In this document: positions 7,500 to 15,423 of the stretch, one piece after another
Layout: every line of letters begins with the position of its first letter
How positions within the stretch are numbered: position 1 is the stretch's first letter
NCBI GenBank assembly: GCA_026707545.1
Contig: JAPOWR010000005.1
Coordinates: forward strand, 1 to 64,000
Source: Acidobacteriota bacterium
GTDB lineage: Bacteria > Acidobacteriota > Thermoanaerobaculia > Multivoradales > Multivoraceae
Direction: 5' to 3'
DNA length: 64,000 nucleotides
Notes under the pieces: generated by a model
What the model was told of the DNA's origin: nothing
The model's database searches: none
The model's input: only the letters and a program-made list of their open reading frames with translations
Made by a program: the position numbers and the translations under genes

Positions 7500-8735
7500 G
7501 TGATTCCTCCCCCAAACCTCCAGACCGCGCTCGCCGGCGGGCGCCTCGACGTCCGCCGCCGGCGCGTCGTCGTACGGGTCGACTTCAACGTACCCATGGC
7601 GGGCAGTAACGTCCTGGACGCGACCCGGTTGCGCGAGGCGGCGCCGACGATTCGCGCCCTATCGGGCGCCGGCGCACGGGTCGTTCTGCTGTCGCACCGC
7701 GGCCGGCCCGGCGGCACGGTCGATCCCGGGCTCACCCTGCGCCCGGTGGCCCAGGCGCTCGCGGGAATTCTCGACCGCCCCGTCGCCTTCGCGGAGGACT
7801 GCGTCGGACCGGCCGCCCAGGAGGCCGCGGCCGCTCTCGGCGACGGCGAAGCCTGCCTCTGCGAAAACCTCCGGTTCCACGCCGGCGAGGAGCGGAACGA
7901 CCCGGCGCTCGGTGCCGAACTCGCGGCCCTGGGCGAGGTCTACGTGAACGACGCCTTCGGCACCGCCCACCGTGCCCACGCATCGACCGCCGCCGTCTGC
8001 GCCCACGTGAAGCAGGCCTTCAGCGGACTGCTGCTCGACCGCGAACTGCGGCAGCTCGGCCGGCTGCTCGACGAGCCCCCGCGGCCGTTCGTGCTGATCG
8101 TCGGCGGCGCGAAGATCCGCGGCAAGATCGATGCGGTGCTCCACCTGCTGCCCCTGGTCGACCGGGTGCTCGTGGGCGGAGGCATGGCCAACACGTTTCT
8201 CGCCGCCCGCGGATACGAGCTGGGATCCTCCCTGGTCGAGAGGGAGGGGCTCGACCTGGCTCAAGAGATCGAAGGCCAGACCGCGGCTCGCGGCAGCGAA
8301 CTGCTGCTGCCAGCCGATCTGGTCGTCACCGACTCCCTCGACGCGCCGGGGAATCGGCGGCAACACCGCACCGTGCCGGCCGATGGCGGCGTGCCGGCCG
8401 GTTGGCTGGCGGTCGACATCGGCCCCGCGACCCGGGACGCCTTCGCCCGCGCCGCCGCCGACGCCGCGACCCTGTTCTGGAACGGGCCGATGGGAGTGTT
8501 CGAGACGCCGCCCTTCGACGCCGGCAGCCGGGCGGTGGCCAGAGCGGTCGCCGCCTGCCCGGGATTCACCGCCGTCGGCGGCGGTGAAACGGTGGCCGCC
8601 GTGAAGCAGGAAGGCCTGTCGGACAGGATCGATCACGTTTCGACCGGCGGCGGCGCCTCCCTGGCGCTGCTCGCGGGAGAAGAACTGCCGGCCGTCGCGG
8701 CCCTCCGCAGGGCCGGTAGCGGGAGACAGCAATGA
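7500..8735 (+). CDS. pgk: Phosphoglycerate kinase
   Basis: Glycolytic ATP-forming step from 1,3-bisphosphoglycerate. Motifs: VRVDFNVPM near residue 25, LLSHRGRPGG, YVNDAFGTAHRAHAST, LIVGGAKIRGKI, LVGGGMANTFLAA, LFWNGPMGVFE and FTAVGGGETVAAVKQ. GTG at 7500 is chosen because family homology starts a few residues later (NLQTALAGGRLDVRRRRVVVR), giving 411 residues, the normal length. The stop overlaps the tpiA start (ATGA at 8732), making a pgk-tpiA-secG glycolysis/secretion operon. Confidence 0.95.
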   Translation: MIPPPNLQTALAGGRLDVRRRRVVVRVDFNVPMAGSNVLDATRLREAAPTIRALSGAGARVVLLSHRGRPGGTVDPGLTLRPVAQALAGILDRPVAFAEDCVGPAAQEAAAALGDGEACLCENLRFHAGEERNDPALGAELAALGEVYVNDAFGTAHRAHASTAAVCAHVKQAFSGLLLDRELRQLGRLLDEPPRPFVLIVGGAKIRGKIDAVLHLLPLVDRVLVGGGMANTFLAARGYELGSSLVEREGLDLAQEIEGQTAARGSELLLPADLVVTDSLDAPGNRRQHRTVPADGGVPAGWLAVDIGPATRDAFARAAADAATLFWNGPMGVFETPPFDAGSRAVARAVAACPGFTAVGGGETVAAVKQEGLSDRIDHVSTGGGASLALLAGEELPAVAALRRAGSGRQQ

Positions 8736-9523
8736 AACGCACACCCATCGTCGCCGGCAACTGGAAGATGAATCTGCTCGGCTCCGATGTCGCCGCATAC
8801 GCCGAGGCGCTCGCCGCCGCCGGGCCGCCGGAGACGGACATCGACATCGTTCTGTTTCCGACCCCCGTCTACCTGGCCGCGGCCGCCCGCGCGATGCCGG
8901 AGTGGGCTTCGGTCGGGGCGCAGGACGTCCACGCCGAGGAAAAGGGCGCCTACACCGGCGACGTCGCCGCCGCGCAGGCCCGGGACGCCGGCGCCGCCTG
9001 GGCTCTGGCCGGACACTCCGAGCGCCGCCAGTACCACGGGGAATCGAACGTCGAGGTCGCGCGAAAGGCGGAGCGGACCCTCGCCGCCGGCCTGACGCCC
9101 GTGGTCTGCGTCGGCGAGACGCTCGAACAGCGGCAGCAGGGCGAGACGGAAGCGATCCTGGACGCCCAGTTGGCGCCCGTTCTCGCGGTGCTCGACGCCG
9201 CCGACGCGGACGCCGGGGCCGGGGCCGGCGCGGTTCTCGCCTACGAACCGGTCTGGGCGATCGGCACCGGCCTGAGCGCTTCACCGGAGATCGCGGCCGC
9301 GGTCCACAGCCACCTGCGGCACGCGCTCAACGATCACCGCTCCGGTCTCGGCGACGCCGCCCGTATCCTCTACGGGGGGTCCGTCAATGCGGACAACTGC
9401 GAGGATCTGCTGGGCCGCCCCGACATCGACGGCTTCCTCATCGGCGGCGCAAGTCTTGATCCTGCCTCGTTCCTGCGTATCATTCGCCTCTGTGCGGGTT
9501 CCGGCGGCGGTCCCGCGCCTTGA
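8732..9523 (+). CDS. tpiA: Triosephosphate isomerase
   Basis: Interconverts dihydroxyacetone phosphate and glyceraldehyde 3-phosphate. Substrate residues in VAGNWKMN (about 8-13), catalytic His in LAGHSERRQYHGE, catalytic Glu in AYEPVWAIGTG and the phosphate loop ILYGGSVNADN are all present. Length 263 is normal. It overlaps pgk by four bases and is followed 16 bp later by secG. Confidence 0.96.
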   Translation: MKRTPIVAGNWKMNLLGSDVAAYAEALAAAGPPETDIDIVLFPTPVYLAAAARAMPEWASVGAQDVHAEEKGAYTGDVAAAQARDAGAAWALAGHSERRQYHGESNVEVARKAERTLAAGLTPVVCVGETLEQRQQGETEAILDAQLAPVLAVLDAADADAGAGAGAVLAYEPVWAIGTGLSASPEIAAAVHSHLRHALNDHRSGLGDAARILYGGSVNADNCEDLLGRPDIDGFLIGGASLDPASFLRIIRLCAGSGGGPAP

Positions 9524-9539
9524 CTAGCAGGAGAACCAC

Positions 9540-9887
9540 TTGATCCTCGCCTTCTACACCTTCCATGTGGCGCTTTCGCTGTTTCTGATCCTGGTCGTGC
9601 TGCTGCAGCAGGGCAAGGGAGCCGACCTGTCCGTGTTCGGCGGCGGCGCATCCCAGGCCGCCTTTGGCGCGCGGGGCGCGGCAACCCTCCTGCACAAGCT
9701 GACGGTCGTCTGCTTCGTTCTCTTCATCCTGACGACGCTCTCGATCAACATCGTGCAGAAGCGGGACACATCGTCCGTCATGAGCGGCGTCGGTTCCGTC
9801 ATGGACGAAGTCGAGACCTCGGAGCCGACGGACGAGCCCGCGACGGCCCCGGCGGAGAGCGACGACGCAAGCGGCAACCAGGGCTGA
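9540..9887 (+). CDS. secG: Preprotein translocase subunit SecG
   Basis: Small inner-membrane subunit of SecYEG. Two membrane segments (about 5-25 and 53-72) flank the signature LQQGKGADLSVFGGG and FGARGA. The Glu/Ser/Asp-rich tail after residue 80 is variable in the family. TTG at 9540 is the start: AGCAGGAG lies about 8 bases upstream, and the first transmembrane segment begins immediately. Third gene after pgk-tpiA, a common arrangement, followed by tRNA-Leu. Confidence 0.92.
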   Translation: MILAFYTFHVALSLFLILVVLLQQGKGADLSVFGGGASQAAFGARGAATLLHKLTVVCFVLFILTTLSINIVQKRDTSSVMSGVGSVMDEVETSEPTDEPATAPAESDDASGNQG

Positions 9888-9907
9888 CCTGGCGGGACGT
9901 GGCCAGA

Positions 9908-9992
9908 GCCGAAGTGGCGGAATTGGTAGACGCGCACGGTTGAGGGCCGTGTGGGGCAACCCGTGCCGGTTCGAGTCCGGCCTTCGGCACCA
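9908..9992 (+). tRNA. tRNA-Leu (GAG)
   Basis: An 85-nt type II tRNA. Acceptor GCCGAAG pairs with CTTCGGC, followed by discriminator A and an encoded CCA. Anticodon stem CACGG/CCGTG holds loop TTGAGGG, anticodon GAG (9942-9944). Long variable arm and T-arm GGTTCGAGTCC are present. Confidence 0.95.
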
Positions 9993-10063
9993 CCACGATT
10001 TCAGCGAACCGCCCCTTGGCAAACGCTCAGGGCCGGAAACGACGCCGGTCTCGACGCGCCGCG

Positions 10064-10648
10064 CTACTGGACCTTCTTTGCGCTGACCAGACTGACGGTC
10101 TCTTGCGGTTCCGCCTCGCTCACACGGCCGGGCTTGACCTCCACCTTCGCGATGGAGTCGATCACTTCAATCCCCTCCACGACCTCGCCGAACACCGCGT
10201 AACCCCAGCTCGATCCCGATGCATCCAGCCCGTCGTTGTCCACCAGATTGATGAAGAACTGCGCCGTGGCGCTGTGCGGATCACCGGTCCTCGCCATCGC
10301 AATCGTGCCGCGCTTGTTGGACAGACCGTTCTTCGACTCGTTCTCGATCTCGGGCCGGGTGATCTTCCTCTGAAGGTCCGGCGTGAAACCGCCGCCCTGA
10401 ATCATGAAGCCGTCGATCACGCGGTGGAAGACGGTGCCGTCGTACCAGCCGCGCTCGACGTAGTCGAGAAAGTTCTCGACCGTGATCGGCGCCTTCTCCG
10501 GGTTGAGCTCCAGCACGATCGTGCCGTGGTTCGTTTCGAGGGCTACCCTCGGAAGCGTGTCCTGGCCAAAGCTCGGAGCGGCCAGCAGAACGGTGGAAGC
10601 AGCGTAGATCAAGAAACGACTCCAAGGTCCGGTGAGTGAACTCTGCAT
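10064..10648 (-). CDS. Exported cyclophilin-type peptidyl-prolyl isomerase
   Basis: Catalyses cis-trans isomerisation of prolyl bonds, probably in the periplasm. A signal peptide occupies about residues 1-29 (hydrophobic LIYAASTVLLAAPSFGQ). The cyclophilin core follows with TVFHRVIDGFMIQGGGF, TIAMARTGDPHSATAQFFIN and WGYAVFGEVVEG, including active-site Arg, Phe and Gln. Length 194 fits PpiA-type proteins. It is divergent from mobA, whose annotated start region overlaps its first codons. Confidence 0.93.
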   Translation of the reverse strand: MQSSLTGPWSRFLIYAASTVLLAAPSFGQDTLPRVALETNHGTIVLELNPEKAPITVENFLDYVERGWYDGTVFHRVIDGFMIQGGGFTPDLQRKITRPEIENESKNGLSNKRGTIAMARTGDPHSATAQFFINLVDNDGLDASGSSWGYAVFGEVVEGIEVIDSIAKVEVKPGRVSEAEPQETVSLVSAKKVQ

Positions 10649-11379
10649 CTGAAGGGTCTCCAGAGAGGAATCCGCCCGAGCCGCATGCCGCGGGCGCGAA
10701 GCGCGCGGAGCGTACCACTCAGCACAGGGCAGTTGTGGGTGTCATCCTTGCCGGCGGAGCCGGAAGCCGGCTGGGCCGCAGCAAGGCAGGTCTTCGTCTG
10801 CCGGGCGGACCGGCCGGCGAGTCGGGGCCCACCCTGGTCGAGTGGGCCGCGGACCGCCTTGCCGCCGCACCTCAGATCGACGAGGTCCTTGTGGCCGGTG
10901 GCGGTGCCGCAATCGAGCCCCCAGCGAACATCCAGACTGTTTCGGTGACGGCAGTCGAGGATGGTCCCGGCTCCGGGCCGGCGGCTGGCGTACTCGGCGC
11001 CTCCCGCGCCCGGTCAGGCACCAGCCTGCTCGTCCTCGCCTGCGACCTTCCGCTGACGCCGGTCGGACTCCTCTCCGCCCTCGCCTCCAGTGGAGCCGAC
11101 CTGGCCGCGGCCACCTCGGATGTCTCGGATCGATGGACCATGAACCTCACCTGTGCGCTGTGGACGCCGCCCGCCCTGAGCGTGCTCGCGACCCGTGTGG
11201 CTGGCGGTGACTTCAGCCTCTACCCGCTCACCCGATGTTCGCGCCTCTCGATCGAGCCGGTCGACGCTGCCCGGTTCGGCAATCCCGACGACGTCCTGCT
11301 GAACGTGAACACGCCCGAAGACTGGGACCGTGCCCGCCGGCTGTTCGACCCGACCGGGCTACTACCCGCCGCCACCTGA
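10636..11379 (+). CDS. mobA: Molybdenum cofactor guanylyltransferase, MobA-like
   Basis: Transfers GMP to molybdopterin to form the MGD cofactor. The nucleotidyltransferase signature VGVILAGGAGSRLGRSKAGL is followed by LLVLACDLPLTPVGLLSAL (metal-binding Asp) and LLNVNTPEDWDRA near the end, as in MobA. The first 30 residues are Pro/Glu-rich and overlap the cyclophilin start; a GTG near 10735 just before the signature is a good alternative start. No other molybdenum-cofactor gene is in view, so another nucleotidyltransferase role cannot be excluded. Its 3' end overlaps the convergent DUF971 gene by 18 bp. Confidence 0.75.
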   Translation: MNSASEGSPERNPPEPHAAGAKRAERTTQHRAVVGVILAGGAGSRLGRSKAGLRLPGGPAGESGPTLVEWAADRLAAAPQIDEVLVAGGGAAIEPPANIQTVSVTAVEDGPGSGPAAGVLGASRARSGTSLLVLACDLPLTPVGLLSALASSGADLAAATSDVSDRWTMNLTCALWTPPALSVLATRVAGGDFSLYPLTRCSRLSIEPVDAARFGNPDDVLLNVNTPEDWDRARRLFDPTGLLPAAT

Positions 11380-11691
11380 CCGATCGGCCCGGCACTCGTC
11401 GCACGGGCACAGGCGGCGCAGGAGGTCGAAACGGTAGATCCCCGTCGAGTGGCCGTCGGACCAGGCGATGCTGAGCGCGTAGTTGCCGACCTGGGACACC
11501 GTCCGGGCGGTCACCGGCCGCGGCGGCGGTTGGTACCGCAGCGGGCCGGCGTTGTGCCCCTGGCACATCGCGCACGGGCAGAAGCCACGGAGGACGTCGT
11601 ACTCGTAGTCGCTCTCGTGGCCATCCTGCCAGCGGACACGGAGCAGACGCGCCTCATGGTCGCGCCGCACCTCGCTGGGCCAGACCGTCAT
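11362..11691 (-). CDS. DUF971 (gamma-butyrobetaine hydroxylase-like N-terminal) protein
   Basis: A 109-residue protein with a DUF971 fold: LLRVRWQDGHESDYEYDVLRG, CPCAMC, VGNYALSIAWSDGHSTGIYRFDLLR, CPCDEC. The two CPCxxC clusters suggest zinc or iron binding; DUF971 proteins are linked by context with Fe-S and Mo metabolism. ATG at 11691 is favoured over upstream in-frame starts, since it overlaps the yidD stop (ATGA) and the family begins just after it. Exact role unknown. Confidence 0.8.
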   Translation of the reverse strand: MTVWPSEVRRDHEARLLRVRWQDGHESDYEYDVLRGFCPCAMCQGHNAGPLRYQPPPRPVTARTVSQVGNYALSIAWSDGHSTGIYRFDLLRRLCPCDECRADRSGGGG

Positions 11692-12008
11692 GGTTGGAAA
11701 GCCGAGATGCCGGCACTCAAAGTGGGAGGATCCACAGTGCCCGGTGGTGTCCACGGTCCGCAGCGGGTCAGCCGGGTCAGGCTGCGCAGAGCGCCAGCCG
11801 CCAGACCACGCTGGCGTATCGTCTCTCGTGCGTACTCGCTGCACGTCGGCTCGAAGCGACAGCGGACACCGAGGCTGGTCAGGACAGGCGAAACGGTCGC
11901 CTGGTAGGCGCCGATCAGGGCGTCGACGCCACGCGCCGAGAGCTGCCGCCCAGGCGGCCGCGCCATGTCGACCGCCCCGGCGGCAACCAGGAGCAGGCCA
12001 ACGAGCAT
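11688..12008 (-). CDS. yidD: YidD-family membrane-insertion factor, paralog 1
   Basis: YidD proteins assist YidC-dependent insertion. This one has an N-terminal hydrophobic anchor (MLVGLLLVAAGAVDMA), then the family core LIGAYQATVSPVL, CRFEPTCSEYARETI and LTRCGPW..PGTVDP. ATG at 12008 is chosen because an upstream in-frame ATG (12098) would make a coding region out of an array of perfect hairpins. A second yidD sits at its usual place beside rnpA (40095), so this is an additional copy in an operon with a DUF971 gene. Confidence 0.82.
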   Translation of the reverse strand: MLVGLLLVAAGAVDMARPPGRQLSARGVDALIGAYQATVSPVLTSLGVRCRFEPTCSEYARETIRQRGLAAGALRSLTRLTRCGPWTPPGTVDPPTLSAGISAFQP

Positions 12009-12023
12009 GAGCACCCGAAAGGT

Positions 12024-12094
12024 CGCCGCTTTGCGGCGCCTTCTTCTCCGCGGGTCAGAAGACCCGCGGCTACAAAGCCGGCGGTGACGCCGGC
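12024..12094. repeat. Cluster of three perfect hairpins (REP-like)
   Basis: Three adjacent perfect stem-loops: CGCCGC-TTT-GCGGCG (12024-12038), CCGCGGGTC-AGAA-GACCCGCGG (12048-12069) and GCCGGCG-GTGA-CGCCGGC (12077-12094). They lie between the stop of the DUF4870 gene (end of the bsh operon, minus strand) and the likely start of yidD. No T-run follows. They could end the bsh transcript and look like a repetitive extragenic palindrome unit. Confidence 0.8.
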
Positions 12095-12127
12095 GCACCC
12101 AGTATGCGGTCGGTTCCCTCGCTCGAC

Positions 12128-12496
12128 TCAGAAGCGGTCAACCAGGGGCGTCAGCACGGGGACCTTCAGCCGGTGGCCATTGATCCCCCGGACGATGCAG
12201 GCGAGCCGCACCAGCACGAAGGCGACGAACAGCATGAAGATGAACGGCGCCAGGAAACAGCCGATCCCGCCGGACACGAACAACGCGACCTGGATCACGA
12301 TCCAGAAGGCGAACTCGGCGCCCATCAGGACGAGGCCGTGCTTGGCATGCCACCGAACCTCCTCATCCTTCTCCTCGATCAAGAGCGGCACAAGCACCAG
12401 GATCCACAGATAGGCAAGAACCACCATCAGGTTCCGGTTCGACGGCGGATCGGAGGGGGGTGGTGGTGCAGGCGGGGGCGCTGCCGGTTCTGTCAT
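12128..12496 (-). CDS. DUF4870-type small membrane protein
   Basis: A 122-residue protein: a Pro-rich cytoplasmic head (about 1-20), a membrane segment (MVVLAYLWILVLVPLLI), a conserved WHAKHGLVLM step, then two more hydrophobic segments and a GIRHxVP-like end (INGHRLKVPVL). This matches the DUF4870/Tic20-like small membrane family of unknown function. ATG at 12496 overlaps the bshA stop (ATGA), so it is cotranscribed with the bacillithiol genes. A role in thiol metabolism is not implied by the sequence. Confidence 0.8.
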   Translation of the reverse strand: MTEPAAPPPAPPPPSDPPSNRNLMVVLAYLWILVLVPLLIEEKDEEVRWHAKHGLVLMGAEFAFWIVIQVALFVSGGIGCFLAPFIFMLFVAFVLVRLACIVRGINGHRLKVPVLTPLVDRF

Positions 12497-13695
12497 GCCT
12501 CTACCTTCCCTTGCAGCGGATCTTCCGGCAGACCACCAAGGGCCCGCTCGGCCTGGGCCGCGGCAACTCCGCCGGGTGTCAGTGTAGCGCGGTAGGCCTC
12601 CCGGTAACGGGCGACCACGCGGCCCCGGTCGAACCGCGACGAGCGTGCCCACTGCCGACCATGCACCGCGAAGGCGAGCCGCCGCGAAGGGTCGCTGAGC
12701 AACGCCACGCAACTTTCGGCCAGCGCCTCCGTGTCGCCTACGGCGCAGAGCAGCCCGTTGCGCTCGTCACAGACCACTTCCGGCACGCCGCCGGTGCGTG
12801 TCGCCACCACCGGCACACCCAGAGCCAGTGCCTCGAGCGCCGCAAGGCCGAAGCTCTCGCTCTCCGAGGCCGACAGGAACAGATCGCTCTGCTCCAGGAT
12901 CGGTTCAACCCGCGCCTGGTTGCCGAGAAACGCGACATGTTCCTCGATGCCGAGATCACGGCACTGTCGCTCGACCGCCGCGCGATCGGGACCGTCGCCC
13001 ACCAGGCAGAGCCGCGCCGGCAACCGGCGCCGGACCCGTGCGAACGCTCCGACGACGTCGGCCACCCGTTTGACCGGGCGGAAGTTCGAGACGTGGACGA
13101 TCTGCAGGTCCCCGGCGGGGGCCGGATGCGACGTTTCGCTGGCCGCCGGGGGAAGGAAGTTCGGGATCACCTCCAAGGGGTCCTCTAGCGAGAACCGCTC
13201 CGCGACCTCGCTCCGCAGCGCATGAGAGGGCGCGGTGACGAGATCGCTGCCGCGAAGGGCCCAGCCGACGATGTCGCGGTAGTTCGGATCGGCACCCACC
13301 AGGGTCACATCCGTACCGTGGACCGTGGTCACGATCGGACACGCCGGCGAGCCGGCAGGATCGTCCGCGAGCATCTGGCGCGCCAGCAGGGCGGCGACCG
13401 CATGCGGCGCCGCGTAGTGAACGTGCAGAACATCCAGACCGGCCTCCCGCACGACCTGCGCCAACCGGTTCGCGAGCGCCAGAGTGTAGGGCGGGTACTC
13501 GAACAGGCCGTACTCGAGGACTCCCGCCCCGTCGACCGCATGATGGTGGACACCCGAGGCCTGGAGCAGACGCGGAGGACGAGTGGAGCTGACCACGTGG
13601 ACCGTGTCGCCACCTTCCGCCAGAGCGAGGGCCAGCTCCGAGGCGACGACCCCGGAGCCCCCGAAACTCGGAAAGCAGCAGATTCCTATCCGCAT
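12493..13695 (-). CDS. bshA: N-acetyl-alpha-D-glucosaminyl L-malate synthase BshA
   Basis: Glycosyltransferase (GT4) that joins GlcNAc from UDP-GlcNAc to L-malate, the first step of bacillithiol synthesis. The 400-residue protein starts MRIGICCFPSFGGSGVVASEL, with VLHVHYAAPHAVAALLAR and TTVHGTDVTLVG in the acceptor half, and VSNFRPVKRV, LVGDGPDR and SESESFGLAALEALALGVPVVATR in the nucleotide half; all are BshA hallmarks. It lies 11 bp after bshC and overlaps the DUF4870 gene. The deacetylase BshB is not in the window. Confidence 0.93.
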   Translation of the reverse strand: MRIGICCFPSFGGSGVVASELALALAEGGDTVHVVSSTRPPRLLQASGVHHHAVDGAGVLEYGLFEYPPYTLALANRLAQVVREAGLDVLHVHYAAPHAVAALLARQMLADDPAGSPACPIVTTVHGTDVTLVGADPNYRDIVGWALRGSDLVTAPSHALRSEVAERFSLEDPLEVIPNFLPPAASETSHPAPAGDLQIVHVSNFRPVKRVADVVGAFARVRRRLPARLCLVGDGPDRAAVERQCRDLGIEEHVAFLGNQARVEPILEQSDLFLSASESESFGLAALEALALGVPVVATRTGGVPEVVCDERNGLLCAVGDTEALAESCVALLSDPSRRLAFAVHGRQWARSSRFDRGRVVARYREAYRATLTPGGVAAAQAERALGGLPEDPLQGKVEA

Positions 13696-13706
13696 CGGTT
13701 TCCCTT

Positions 13707-15380
13707 CTACGCGCGCGGTCCGTCCGCGGTTGCAGCCTCTCCCTCACGCGGCCGGTCCATCGACAGCGGTTGCAGCCGGCGGGGGTCCAGGTCGATCGTC
13801 AGGAGCTGGCGGACCAGGGATTCGCCGTACGAGGCCAGACAGTGGAGCGAGGTGAACTCGCGCTCCTGGAGCTTGCCATTCGGCAAACAGTGCGCGCGCA
13901 GCCGCTCGACCCTCCCTCGCACCACTTCGTCACGCCTTGCCGCCGCCGCCACGACCCGGCGCTCGAACAGCTCGAGCGTCCGCCTCAGGCTCGATCCCGT
14001 CTTGGTCCAGGGGGCCGCCAGCGAGTCGTCGATGCGGTCCGGCCCCTCCGCCAGCTCCTCCACGGCAGCTTCCAGTTTGGCGCGAGCCGCGGCGATGAAG
14101 TCGAGGCCGCAACGCTCCGCGAGTCGCCGATCAAGTTCGTCGGACCCGGAGAGCACGGTCGCCAGATCGAGACCCTCCGCTTCCAGTCGCTCCAGCCAAC
14201 GGCGCTCGCGGGCGCCGAGCAGGAGGACCTGGGGCCGCAGGGCGACCGCCGGCGCGGGTACGTCCAATTCGCGGTACAGGACGCTCGCCTGCGTCATGTA
14301 GGCCAGTTCTCCCGGACCGAGAATCATCAGCGTCGTGCCGAAGACCGCGTCCTGCACAACCGGCCGCGCCAGGACTCCGGGGCTCAACGACTCCGGGTCG
14401 CGGTTCAGCGTGTCGATCAGTTCCTCGAGCGTTCCCGAGCCGCCGCCACGAAGCCGGTAGCCGCCGGCCTCGTCCCAGACCACCCGCCGGCGCCGCCCGC
14501 CCGCGCCGATGAGGAACAGCGGCGACTCGGCGGTCTTCGAGCGCACTGGAAGCCGGATGTTCCGGCGCCCCAGCTCTGCCGCCGCCGCCGCCAGGGCCTG
14601 GTCGACCGGACCGCGCCGCGCGATCAGCCGGCGGACCACCGGCGCGGAGGCCGACTTCAGGGCGGGAAGTTGCGAGTCGACCACGAGCGGACACCGGTCG
14701 CCGAGGAAGCGGACCATGAGCCGGGAGAAGGACTCGGCGAAGCAGCGCTCAGGGTCGAGGTGCTGCCGGCAGTCCTCGATCCGCCGCCGGTAGTCGTCGC
14801 TCGGAGCGGTCTCCAGCACTCTCGCCACCAGCGATTCGGCGGCCGATCCCAGCGGCCGGCCTCCGACCGGCCGCAGCGGCTCCGGATCATCGCCCAGCGT
14901 CAGGGCGTCCGGCCCGGCGGACGGAAAGAAGGCACGAGCCACCTCGGCGAAGTCATGGTCCTCCGACGCCATCCAGAACAGGGGCACCGCACGCCGGCCC
15001 CGGCGGGTCAACTCTTCCGCCCACAACGTGCAGGCCGCCGCCTTCGTCAGCGTGAACAGGGGTCCGCATCCGAGGCCGCACTGCTGGCCCGTGATCACGA
15101 CGAGCGTTTCCGGATCGGCGAGCGACTCGGCAAGCCGGGCGGCGCCGGGGTGGCCGTAGCGCTCGTTCCGCTCGGCCAGCGCGGCCGCGAGCGGGCCGCG
15201 ATCGGGCGGCGGGCCGGGCAGCGCCGTCAGGTCGCCTGCGTCGCCCGGCACGGCGAATCGCAGTGGCTCGAGCAGATCGAGGTCGCGCCGGTCCAGAAAC
15301 CGCCGCGGCAACTCGCCCAGCAACCCGCAGGCGCAGAGATCGGGACCTGCGGGAGCGGGCGCTGCACGGTCGTTCGGCAC
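13707..15380 (-). CDS. bshC: Bacillithiol biosynthesis cysteine-adding enzyme BshC
   Basis: Putative cysteine ligase that completes bacillithiol. Features include LVVITGQQCGLGCGPLFTLTKA (HIGH-like region of the family), VPLFWMASEDHDFAEV, LLFGTTLMILGPGELAYM-like text and a C-terminal coiled segment. GTG at 15380 (VPNDRAAP) gives about 557 residues, near the family norm; an ATG at 15425 would add 15 residues but overlaps the divergent dusB start. First gene of a bshC-bshA-DUF4870 operon. Confidence 0.9.
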   Translation of the reverse strand: MPNDRAAPAPAGPDLCACGLLGELPRRFLDRRDLDLLEPLRFAVPGDAGDLTALPGPPPDRGPLAAALAERNERYGHPGAARLAESLADPETLVVITGQQCGLGCGPLFTLTKAAACTLWAEELTRRGRRAVPLFWMASEDHDFAEVARAFFPSAGPDALTLGDDPEPLRPVGGRPLGSAAESLVARVLETAPSDDYRRRIEDCRQHLDPERCFAESFSRLMVRFLGDRCPLVVDSQLPALKSASAPVVRRLIARRGPVDQALAAAAAELGRRNIRLPVRSKTAESPLFLIGAGGRRRRVVWDEAGGYRLRGGGSGTLEELIDTLNRDPESLSPGVLARPVVQDAVFGTTLMILGPGELAYMTQASVLYRELDVPAPAVALRPQVLLLGARERRWLERLEAEGLDLATVLSGSDELDRRLAERCGLDFIAAARAKLEAAVEELAEGPDRIDDSLAAPWTKTGSSLRRTLELFERRVVAAAARRDEVVRGRVERLRAHCLPNGKLQEREFTSLHCLASYGESLVRQLLTIDLDPRRLQPLSMDRPREGEAATADGPRA

Positions 15381-15423
15381 GGCGGCTGATCCTAGCGCCG
15401 TCAGGCCGTAGAATCGGACGCGC

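Noticed and set aside
12009-12098. Longer YidD start at ATG 12098
   Set aside because: The added 30 codons would be the hairpin array; translation is Arg-rich and unlike the family.
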